Shown: positions 41,190 to 48,078 of the stretch, piece after piece
How positions within the stretch are numbered: position 1 is the stretch's first letter
How the letters are laid out: every line of letters begins with the position of its first letter
Assembly (NCBI GenBank): GCA_965247225.1
Contig: CBDFGT010000004.1
Span: 1-64,000 of the forward strand
Length of the DNA: 64,000 nt
Reading direction: 5' to 3'
Source: CBDFGT01 sp965247225
GTDB lineage: Bacteria; Pseudomonadota; Alphaproteobacteria; Rhizobiales; Rhizobiaceae
The notes under the pieces: model-generated
What the model was told of the DNA's origin: nothing
Seen by the model: only the letters and a program-made list of their open reading frames with translations
Database searches by the model: none
Position numbers and translations under genes: made by a program

Positions 41190-41864
41190 ATGAAAAAACG
41201 CGCGCCACCCTCCGCTCCTGATCTTTTCACGCTTTCGTCGGACAGATATTTCCATAGGCCGCCGGTTGCGGACTTAAGCTTTGAGCATGACGCCATGGCG
41301 TCGGGTTTTTTTCCTGTTGCAGGCGTCGATGAGGCCGGACGCGGGCCGCTGGCGGGGCCTGTTGTGGCTGCGGCAGTTATCCTGGACCAGGATCAGGTTC
41401 CGGATGGATTGAAGGATTCCAAGCAACTGACAAGGGCCAGACGTGAGGTGCTGTTTGAGGAGATTCTGGCCCATGCCACTGTCTCGATTGCCGCGTCCTG
41501 CGCCCGCCATATTGACAGGAGCGATATCCGCAAGGCCAGTCTGGATGCCATGCGCCGGGCTGTTGCCGGGCTCGCCATCAGGCCGGCGCTTGGCCTGTTT
41601 GACGGGCGTGATGTGCCAGAAGGGCTGGTCTGCCCCGGCAAGGCCATCATCAAGGGTGATGCCCGCTCCCTGTCTATTGCTGCAGCCTCGATCCTGGCCA
41701 AGGTGACAAGGGACCGGATGATGGACGTGGCGAACAAGGATTTTCCGGCCTATGGTTTTTCCCGCCACTCCGGCTACGGCACTGCCGTTCACAGGCAGGC
41801 GATTGAAAGCCATGGTCGCTGTCCGCTGCACCGCATGAGTTTCAGGCCGCTGCGGCAGGAATAA
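41190..41864 (+). CDS. rnhB: Ribonuclease HII
   Basis: 224-aa RNase HII removing ribonucleotides and RNA from RNA-DNA hybrids. AGVDEAGRGPLAGPVVAAAV (about 43-62) contains the first active-site Asp-Glu pair. LKDSKQLTRARRE and KGDARSLSIAAASILAKVTRDRMM (about 153-176) hold the other acidic residues. FSRHSGYGTAVH is the family's late motif. ATG 41190 gives an N-terminal extension of about 40 residues common in this order. Its promoter region is partly supplied by the MITE-like element just upstream. Confidence 0.95.
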   Translation: MKKRAPPSAPDLFTLSSDRYFHRPPVADLSFEHDAMASGFFPVAGVDEAGRGPLAGPVVAAAVILDQDQVPDGLKDSKQLTRARREVLFEEILAHATVSIAASCARHIDRSDIRKASLDAMRRAVAGLAIRPALGLFDGRDVPEGLVCPGKAIIKGDARSLSIAAASILAKVTRDRMMDVANKDFPAYGFSRHSGYGTAVHRQAIESHGRCPLHRMSFRPLRQE

Positions 41865-41946
41865 CAGCCTGTACCTGATAGACAATACAAAAAGGCCGGT
41901 CATGGACCAGCCCCCTGTACACCCTGTCACTCAATGGAACCATTCT

Positions 41947-42050
41947 GCGACAAGGAATTTTTTACGAGGATCAAGGCTTTTGGCGCATGGACATACAAGG
42001 ACGTATGGTCGAGACAACAGCCGAGGATGATCGTGAAAATTCCTTGTCGC
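41947..42050. repeat. 104-bp long palindromic element (Bru-RS-like in size)
   Basis: Perfect 15-bp ends GCGACAAGGAATTTT and its complement, with imperfect complementarity continuing inward (ACGAGGATCA against TGATCGT, and an ATAC/GTAT core near 41993-42007). Brucella carries 103-105 bp palindromes called Bru-RS1/2; size and form agree, but sequence identity was not checked. Confidence 0.8.
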
Positions 42051-42207
42051 CCGAAGGGTTGGCTGAAGCGGGGTCACTGTTGCGCCGGCTGGCCTGGCCG
42101 TATGCGTCCTGCTACGACACGCGCCACCCGACACACCATTTCCCGCCGCTTGCGCCAACAGAATGGGTTCCAGTGCGAGACATCAAGCTCTAAGTCTTTG
42201 TTTTTAC

Positions 42208-42252
42208 GCATGCCGTTATCGCAAAACCGCTGCACAGTTTTGCGCGACATGC
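42208..42252. repeat. Rhizobial intergenic hairpin
   Basis: GCATG(C)CG/CGACATGC outer stem with one mismatch, CGCAAAAC/GTTTTGCG inner stem, loop CGCTGCACA. Ends 12 bp before the atpF stop codon, on the downstream side of the ATP synthase operon. Preceded by TAAGTCTTTGTTTT as at 24650. Confidence 0.88.
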
Positions 42253-42264
42253 TTTATGCCCTGT

Positions 42265-42756
42265 TCAGTTCAGGCGGGTTTTCACGTCGCCCAGAGCCTT
42301 TTGAAACAGCTCGGCATCACGGGCCATATCAGCTTTGGAAGCGATGACTGACTGTGTGGCAGCAATGGCCAGATCTACGGCTGCGGCGCGAACGGCATTG
42401 ATAGCGTCTGTTTCTGCCTGCCTGATCTTCTGTTCCGACAGCGCGTTGCGGCGGGCCACAAAATCCTCGGTCTTCTTTCTGGCTTCTTCCGCCAGCATAT
42501 CGGCTTCGCGTTCTGCTGTTGCGACAATCTGGGCAGCTTCTGCCTCTGCCTGCCTGCGCTTGTCCTGATATTCGGCCAGCAGTGCCCTGGCTTCTTCGCG
42601 CAGGCGCTTTGCCTCGTCCAATTGATGGCGAATATTATCTGCGCGCTTGTCCAGGGCCTTGTTTATCATGCCCGGAACTTTCAGATATACGATCAGCGCC
42701 AGGAAAATCAAAAGAGCGGCGAAGGCCCAAACGCTTGCCCAATCTGTTGCAGACAT
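42265..42756 (-). CDS. atpF: F1Fo ATP synthase subunit b
   Basis: 163-aa peripheral stalk subunit. One N-terminal membrane helix (WASVWAFAALLIFLALIVYL, about 6-25), then a long charged coiled coil (HQLDEAKRLREEARALLAEYQDKRRQAEAEAAQ and onward) reaching F1. GGAGAG precedes ATG 42756. Last gene of the atpI-B-E-B'-B run; the two b-type genes show a heterodimeric stalk. Confidence 0.94.
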   Translation of the reverse strand: MSATDWASVWAFAALLIFLALIVYLKVPGMINKALDKRADNIRHQLDEAKRLREEARALLAEYQDKRRQAEAEAAQIVATAEREADMLAEEARKKTEDFVARRNALSEQKIRQAETDAINAVRAAAVDLAIAATQSVIASKADMARDAELFQKALGDVKTRLN

Positions 42757-42765
42757 CAAACTCTC

Positions 42766-43392
42766 CTACTTTCCTGACACGGCTTTGACAGCGCTGGCGA
42801 TTTCAGCTTGCGAAATACCCTTGCCGACCAGTTCCGCGACAATGGCACCTGCCGTTTCCTCTGCAATCGAACCAACTTCAGCCAGAGCTGCGGTCCTGAT
42901 GTCCGCAATGCTCTTTTCAGCAGCGGCAATCTTTTCCTGCAAACCGGCTTCCACGCGCTTGCGGTCCTCTTCAGCCCTGGCCTTGGAGGTCTCACGCGCC
43001 TTTGCAGCGATCGCAGCCGCTGTGGATTTGGCATTGGCCAGTTCAAGCTCGTATGTTGCCACGGCCTGGTCAGCCTCGGACTTCATGCGGCCAGCCTCTG
43101 CAATATCTGCGGCAATCCGGCCATTGCGGTCTTCAATTATGCCACCAATGCGCGGTGCAACGGCACGCGCAACAAACAGGTAAAACAGACCGAAGGCGAT
43201 GGCCAGCCACAAGAGCTGCGAACCATAATAGGTGGACTCAAAGGGGGGGAAGCCACTTTCGTGCGCTGCCTCCTGAACCATACCTGTCTCTATACCAGCT
43301 ACGTCAGATACGGGAGCTTGCGCTGCCTGATGTGTGACAGCAGGCGTTTCACTGGGCGTGGATGACTGGGCAAATGCCGAAGTCACGAACAT
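42766..43392 (-). CDS. F1Fo ATP synthase subunit b'
   Basis: 208-aa second b-type stalk subunit, as in photosynthetic and rhizobial bacteria. A periplasmic N-terminal extension (about 60 residues) precedes the membrane helix YYGSQLLWLAIAFGLFYLFV (about 55-75), then PRIGGIIEDRNGRIAADIAEA and a coiled coil. The first residues MFVTSAFAQSSTPSE look like a partial signal sequence, typical of rhizobial b'. AGGAGG precedes ATG 43392. Confidence 0.92.
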   Translation of the reverse strand: MFVTSAFAQSSTPSETPAVTHQAAQAPVSDVAGIETGMVQEAAHESGFPPFESTYYGSQLLWLAIAFGLFYLFVARAVAPRIGGIIEDRNGRIAADIAEAGRMKSEADQAVATYELELANAKSTAAAIAAKARETSKARAEEDRKRVEAGLQEKIAAAEKSIADIRTAALAEVGSIAEETAGAIVAELVGKGISQAEIASAVKAVSGK

Positions 43393-43533
43393 TGTCACCT
43401 CCTGGTGCAAATTTGGCTGGTCAGGACCGGCATTTGCCAAACGCAACCTGCATGATCCAGCCGGTCGCAAACATGCGGACCGGAAATGGAAAGCGGGCCA
43501 CGGACAGATGTTCCGCGGCCCGTCCTTGTCACA

Positions 43534-43758
43534 TCAACCGAACAGGGCCAGAAGCGCGATCAGGAGCGAGAAAATGCCCAGAGCTTCCGTCACGGCGAAA
43601 CCCAGGATCAGACGACCGAACTGGCCATCAGCAGCGGACGGGTTGCGCAATGCGCCGGAAAGATAGCTACCGAAGATGTTGCCGAGGCCGATTGCGGCGC
43701 CAGCCATACCAAAGCAAGCCATGCCTGCGCCAATGTACTTTGCTGCTTCTGCGTCCAT
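43534..43758 (-). CDS. atpE: F1Fo ATP synthase subunit c
   Basis: 74-aa proteolipid forming the proton-driven ring. Two hydrophobic helices flank the polar loop RNPSAADGQ (about 38-46). The proton-carrying Glu lies in FAVTEALGIF (about residue 58). AAGGAG precedes ATG 43758. Confidence 0.96.
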   Translation of the reverse strand: MDAEAAKYIGAGMACFGMAGAAIGLGNIFGSYLSGALRNPSAADGQFGRLILGFAVTEALGIFSLLIALLALFG

Positions 43759-43826
43759 TTTAGTCTCCTTGATCAATGTTAAAGCGGCTTTAGACTGACG
43801 CCCGGCAGGCGTCAACGACTTTTTCC

Positions 43827-44588
43827 TTAGTGGCTGCCTGGATGCAGGGCATCGTTGAGATACATGCAGGTCAGAATTGCAAACACATAGGCCTGCAAAA
43901 ATGCCACAAGAAATTCAAGACCGGTCAATGCGACCGTCATAAGAAGGGGAAGCACAGCGCCAACCGTGCCGACAGCGCCCATGGTTCCCAGCGAGAAAAC
44001 GAAACCCGCGAACACTTTGAGCGTGATGTGGCCTGCCAGCATATTGGCAAACAAACGAACGGAAAGGCTGATCGGACGCGACAGGAAGGAAATAACCTCA
44101 ATGGCAACGACCAGCGGTAGCACGAAAACCGGCACACCATGCGGCACAAACACACCCAGGAAGCCCAGACCGTGTTTCCAGAAACCATAGATCACAACGG
44201 TCATGATCACCATAAGCGCCAGACCGAATGTCACAATGATGTGGCTGGCAAAGGTGAAGAAATACGGCACCATGCCGAATAAATTGCCGACCAGCACGAA
44301 CATGAACAGCGAAAATACAAACGGGAAAAACTTCATTCCACTTGTGCCGGCTCCGTCTTTCAGCATGTTGGCGATAAATTCGTAGGATATTTCCGAAATC
44401 GACTGCAAGCGGCCCGGAACAAGGCTGCGGCTTGAGGATGCAAAATACAGGAAACTTCCGGCAACCACTACGGTCAGCACCATGAACAAAGCCGAGTTGG
44501 TGAAAGAAAAATTGATATCACCGATATGAATAGGCACAATTTCTTTCAAATGGAACTGGTGAACCGGATCTACTTTATCGCCTGCCAC
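43827..44588 (-). CDS. atpB: F1Fo ATP synthase subunit a
   Basis: 253-aa membrane subunit forming the proton half-channels. The conserved Arg and surrounding helix read FLSRPISLSVRLFANMLAGH (about 173-192); a later helix reads LEFLVAFLQAYVFAILTCMYLNDA. GTG 44588 (MAGDKVDPVHQFHLKEI) is taken as start because the family begins with a HQF segment; ATG-started frames further out are not conserved. The ribosome site is weak. Confidence 0.94.
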   Translation of the reverse strand: MAGDKVDPVHQFHLKEIVPIHIGDINFSFTNSALFMVLTVVVAGSFLYFASSSRSLVPGRLQSISEISYEFIANMLKDGAGTSGMKFFPFVFSLFMFVLVGNLFGMVPYFFTFASHIIVTFGLALMVIMTVVIYGFWKHGLGFLGVFVPHGVPVFVLPLVVAIEVISFLSRPISLSVRLFANMLAGHITLKVFAGFVFSLGTMGAVGTVGAVLPLLMTVALTGLEFLVAFLQAYVFAILTCMYLNDALHPGSH

Positions 44589-44658
44589 GGACTGTCTCTT
44601 TCGTTTTTGCAGACCCTGGAAAAGGCCCTGCCCTGAACAGGCACCCCTCGGGGATGCC

Positions 44659-44997
44659 TCATTGATCTTTAGCACCCTTGCCGCTTCCGAATTTTGGCTC
44701 CGCCACTTTTCCGGTTGCCCGCAAGACATTCAATACCGACGCACAAAAGCCCAAAAGCAGAAAGACAATCATGCCCCAAGGGTGCGTACCCAGAAATTCA
44801 TCAAAAAGATAGCCCAGAATGGCACCGGCCAGAATACCTGCGATAAATTCACTGGAAAGCTTCACAGCCAGCGAATTTCCCTTCCGGTTTGCCTGCTGCT
44901 GCGCTCCGTCAACATCCCCTGCATCACCCTTTGATGCAAGCCTTGCTTCCAGATTTTTCATGCGCAGTTCAAGACTGTCTTCCTGTTTGTCGGCCAT
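44659..44997 (-). CDS. atpI: ATP synthase accessory protein AtpI
   Basis: 112 aa: cytosolic charged N-terminus, then two membrane helices (VKLSSEFIAGILAGAILGYLFDEF, about 45-68; WGMIVFLLLGFCASVLNVL, about 74-92). AtpI/Mg2+-channel-like protein helping c-ring assembly. First gene of the Fo operon; the promoter should lie in 44998-45251. Confidence 0.88.
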   Translation of the reverse strand: MADKQEDSLELRMKNLEARLASKGDAGDVDGAQQQANRKGNSLAVKLSSEFIAGILAGAILGYLFDEFLGTHPWGMIVFLLLGFCASVLNVLRATGKVAEPKFGSGKGAKDQ

Positions 44998-45140
44998 GCT
45001 TCAACGCCACCCTTCGCAAATTTGTCCATACGCATATTCCATATGGCACAAATCGCCCGGATGAACAAATGCGACCAGCCGACCCCCTTCAAAGTCGCGG
45101 GCAACATAGTTTTCACCGGTGCGTTAGTCAAGCCTGTAAA

Positions 45141-45156
45141 CCTGCAAGTTTGCAGG
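45141..45156. other. Small perfect hairpin between atpI and the SleB-like gene
   Basis: CCTGCAA-GT-TTGCAGG in the 254-bp space upstream of atpI and downstream of the cell-wall hydrolase gene. With a 2-base loop and no U-tract it may be a protein site rather than a terminator. Confidence 0.35.
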
Positions 45157-45251
45157 CAATTTTATGTCATAAATTCATATGGATACAGGGAAAGACGGAT
45201 CAGAGGTGCATTCTGCCGCACCCTTTGGCCTGTTCTTTCCCGCCTGTTTGG

Positions 45252-46430
45252 TCAGCTCCAGCCGCCGCCATAAGTGCGATAGAAGACATGCAGGCCGATC
45301 CGGGCCAGTTTCTGCATGGTTTTGGCCCATGGCGGATTGACGTAAGTGGCATGGTAATGGGTGGCCGATCCGACTTCCGGCAACCAGATTTTTCCGGCTG
45401 TTACGGCCAGCGCAACATCCCTGGCTGTCTGCCAGCGTCCTGGCGACCAGACGCGATCCTGGATATTGTCGCAGGCAAACGAGAACTGGCAACGGTTACG
45501 CCAATCCTCATTCTGGTAGACCACCTCGCAGATCGTGCCGGGATAGGCCGGATTGCGTACACGGTTGAGAATCACCTGAGCCACAGCCGCCTGCCCTTTC
45601 ACCGTTTCGCCGCGCGATTCAAAATAGATGCCCGAAGTCAGGCAAAGCTGTTCCTTGTCGGAAAAAACAGAAGCGGGCAGCACAGCGGCTGCCCAGGCAT
45701 GATCATCCGGATTAATGACGGGTGCAAAGCGCCCCGGTTCCTTATCTGTCTTCAGTATAGAATCAAACGGGGAAACACGGGCATAGTCCGGTGGCGCGGG
45801 CGCGTAAGCGGTTGCCAGGCTGTCAGCTTCGCGATTGTTGACCAGAGCTGCCAGTTCGGCCGGCACTGACCTGTCGGGAACAACCGGCTCCTTTTCATAG
45901 AAGGCTGTGGCAATTTCCAGCTCCCTGCCCCTGATTGCAGGCTTTACAAAGGCCAGGCGCTCTGCGCTGTCCATCAATGGCACCAGAAGGCTGCCGGAGC
46001 GCTGTATAATGGAACCTGCCGAGAAATCCTTGGGTGGCATCACCGGGGCGACGGACAGGATACGGCCCATTTTCATGGCTGCGGTCACGCGGGCCTCGTC
46101 CGGCGTGTCCACAGGCGGCTTGTTTTGTGTGCGGAAGGCAACTCTGGTTCCGTCCGGCATTTTCAGGCCGGCACCGGAATTGATCGCACCGGTGATCATC
46201 GGGTCGTTGAAAACCATGTCCACGGTCTGGATGGAGCCTGCGGGCGAATCTGTCAGAAAGAATTTCCAGTTTTCCCCGCCACGATTGGTTCCCGCCAGAA
46301 ATGTTGCCAGATCAGCGTGGCCTGCCAGTGTCGGCAAACCCAGAAACATGGCAAATCCAAAAACAAGGGATGCGACACTGTTGCCGGAACGCAGCGCCGG
46401 TCCTGGCTCTTTCAGTTTACGCTTGCGCAC
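45252..46430 (-). CDS. SleB-type cell wall hydrolase
   Basis: 392 aa. A hydrophobic segment near the N-terminus (SVASLVFGFAMFLGLPTLAGHA, about 18-39) acts as signal or anchor. A long low-similarity middle follows, then a C-terminal Hydrolase_2/SleB domain (about 265-385). CLTSGIYFESRGETVKGQAAVAQVILNRVRNPAYPGTICEVVYQ carries the catalytic Glu (ESRGE) and the family's NRV.....P.TIC.VV. pattern. Cuts peptidoglycan glycan strands as a lytic transglycosylase; common in Rhizobiales and not tied to sporulation. Confidence 0.88.
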   Translation of the reverse strand: MRKRKLKEPGPALRSGNSVASLVFGFAMFLGLPTLAGHADLATFLAGTNRGGENWKFFLTDSPAGSIQTVDMVFNDPMITGAINSGAGLKMPDGTRVAFRTQNKPPVDTPDEARVTAAMKMGRILSVAPVMPPKDFSAGSIIQRSGSLLVPLMDSAERLAFVKPAIRGRELEIATAFYEKEPVVPDRSVPAELAALVNNREADSLATAYAPAPPDYARVSPFDSILKTDKEPGRFAPVINPDDHAWAAAVLPASVFSDKEQLCLTSGIYFESRGETVKGQAAVAQVILNRVRNPAYPGTICEVVYQNEDWRNRCQFSFACDNIQDRVWSPGRWQTARDVALAVTAGKIWLPEVGSATHYHATYVNPPWAKTMQKLARIGLHVFYRTYGGGWS

Positions 46431-46522
46431 AGTTTTACTCCAACAGGATGTCTACGCCAACAGGACGGCAGGCCCGTGGCCTGCGAGTGTCATGACAATG
46501 AAGTATTAACCTTGATTTTTGG

Positions 46523-46831
46523 TTAACAGCGCATTTCCCGGCCCGCATTCTCCGCGATCCGGCTGTCTGCGATCACCAGCGCCCTGCGCTGCGATTGCGA
46601 AAGATGCGAAAGCACGATGACCGGAACCCCCGGCAAACCCAAGCTTCCCGGCGGCGAGAACGCGCCCGTGGCCGGCGATGATCACATCGTCGGCACCGGT
46701 CAGCACCGGGTTCACGAAGCCGAATTCGGCAATCGATCCCGCGATCCGGGCAACCTGATCGCCCGAATGCGTCCGTGCTTGCGGACATGGGGGATCAGCC
46801 GCGCAATCGGGCCGGTCGCGATGGTGAACAT
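46523..46831 (-). pseudogene. ParB-like N-terminal domain protein, truncated and frameshifted
   Basis: Reads, across frames, FTIATGPIARLIPHVRKHG, then RTHSGDQVARIAGSIAEFGFVNPVL + TGADDVIIAGHGRVLAAGKLGFA, then VPVIVLSHLSQSQRRALVIADSRIAENAG to a TAA at 46523. This is the ParB/Srx nuclease-like domain often fused to phage DNA methyltransferases (GFVNPVL...IAGHGR). One frame change near 46770 and one in a G-run near 46632, where removing one G restores frame. It stops after about 100 residues, so the rest of the gene is lost. Confidence 0.72.
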
Positions 46832-46850
46832 TGTGTCTGCTTTGAATGCG

Positions 46851-47270
46851 CTAAACGCATGGCTTTCTTGCACGTCTTGCTGTCGCCCTGGGTGCGTCTG
46901 GCGGTCTTTTCTGGATAGCGACGCCATGCGGCAGCAAAGCTACATCAACAAGCTTCTGGCCCAGGTCAAGGATGCGTCCGTCCGCGGCAATCTGATGCCC
47001 TTCGGACAAGAGCATTTCCCGTTGCGTCTTTCCGTCCGGCCCAGCTTTTGGGGTCAGCAGGGTGCCGTCTTCTGGCACGGCTCTGAACCACGGCAACGTT
47101 GTTGATTCGATCAGATCGAGCTTGGCGAGGATGTAAGCGACATGCCGCGGCATCACATCCAGATGCGCGCCCACGTCCTTGAACGTCACGAGTTTGCCTT
47201 CCGGGATCGTCGTAACAATCGCGAGGATGTCGCGCTTGATCCTCGCGAAGAAGGGGCTCGGCTTACCCAT
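46851..47270 (-). CDS. Alkyltransferase-like (MGMT-family) DNA-binding protein
   Basis: 139 aa. IKRDILAIVTTIPEGKLVTFKDVGAHLDVMPRHVAYILAKL (about 11-51) and LPWFRAVPEDGTLLTPKAG followed by REMLLSEGHQIAADGRILDL match the MGMT DNA-binding domain. The active-site PCHR Cys is absent (RHVAYIL and LPWFRAV in its surroundings), as in alkyltransferase-like Atl proteins that flag O6-alkylguanine for excision repair. The C-terminal 30 residues (KRPPDAPRATARRARKPCV) look out of character, possibly a shifted frame. Next to a decayed ParB-like gene, so perhaps on a remnant. Confidence 0.65.
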   Translation of the reverse strand: MGKPSPFFARIKRDILAIVTTIPEGKLVTFKDVGAHLDVMPRHVAYILAKLDLIESTTLPWFRAVPEDGTLLTPKAGPDGKTQREMLLSEGHQIAADGRILDLGQKLVDVALLPHGVAIQKRPPDAPRATARRARKPCV

Positions 47271-47346
47271 TGGTTTCTTTCTCTTGCAGCGCCATGGTTC
47301 TCACGATCATGCCAACAAATATCACGAAAACCCCGGAAATTGTCTA

Positions 47347-48078
47347 GGCTCAGGCCCTATTGATTAACGGTCTTTTCAAGCTGGTGCAAATCTGATTCAA
47401 AGTGGCAGGAGGTGCCGCCATGCGTGATTTGTTTTTGTTGACGCAGACACAGTTTTCCCGCATCAGACCCTGTTTCCCGCTGTCCCATGGTGTTCGGCGG
47501 GTTGATGGCCTGCGCGTCGTCAGCGGGATTATTGACGTTATAAAACATGGGCTTCAGTGGAAGGATGCGCCACGAGAATATGGCCCGCACAAGACCCTTT
47601 ACAATCGCTTCATCCGCTGGAGCCGGATGGGCGTGTTCAACCGGATCTTTGCAGCACTTGCGGGCAAGGCCGGGACGCCGGAGTGGATATGATGCGGACT
47701 GGTTTCGCAATGCATTGAAAGAAATGGGAATTTCTCCATGCATACCACCACGGCGAAAGCGAAGGAGGATCATCAAATATGACAAAGAACTCTATAAACA
47801 GCGCCACCGTATTGAAAACACGTTCGGCAGGATCAAGGACTGGCGGCGCGTATCAACCCGCTACGACAGATGTGCCCACACCTTCTTCTCCGCCATCCTC
47901 ATCGCCGCAAAACGCATCTGCTGGCTCAATGCATGAGTCCTGAGCCTGGCAACAAACTGGGCCGTATGCCTTAAACTGTAACGGAGTCAGCAGATACGTC
48001 ACGCATAGCGGCACCTCCTGCCAGTTTCATCAGATTTGCACCCATTCCTGAACGCCGTTCATCAACAGGCTCTGAACC
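47347..48078. mobile_element. Internally deleted IS5/IS427-type insertion sequence
   Basis: Ends GGCTCAG (47347) and CTGAACC (48078) open imperfect terminal inverted repeats of about 85 bp; the inner parts GGTGCAAATC (47383) and GATTTGCACC (48042), and the GGCAGGAGGTGCCGC blocks, are near exact. TA at 47345-47346 and 48079-48080 fits the TA duplication of IS427-type elements. 732 bp is short for the group because the transposase is deleted inside. The right end lies in the kup stop codon. Confidence 0.88.
47420..47936 (+). pseudogene. IS5-family transposase remnant
   Basis: First part: MRDLFLLTQTQFSRIRPCFP through DGLRVVSGIIDVIKHGLQWKD, HKTLYNRFIRWSRMGVFNRI and AGKAGTPEW. After GTPE the frame jumps to GYDADWFRNALKEMGISPCIPP and then YKQRHRIENTFGRIKDWRRVSTRYDRCAHTFFSAILIA. 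Roughly 110-120 internal residues (including the first two DDE acids) are missing, so it cannot be active even with a programmed frameshift. GGAGG precedes ATG 47420. Confidence 0.88.

Larger units (their letters stand above)
41865..42264. other. 400-bp intergenic region of repeats
   Basis: Contains a 104-bp palindrome (41947-42050) and a hairpin (42208-42252), listed separately. Reading frames through it (for example 41934-42347 plus) are made of repeat sequence and look non-coding. Between them, 42051-42190 shows nothing I recognise. Confidence 0.6.

Noticed and set aside
41934..42347. 137-codon plus-strand ORF after rnhB
   Set aside because: It consists of the 104-bp palindrome, a hairpin repeat and the reverse of atpF; no protein-like conservation is evident.
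47420..47936. Active IS5-type transposase made by programmed frameshifting
   Set aside because: About 110 internal codons including DDE residues are missing at the frame jump, so frameshifting could not restore it.
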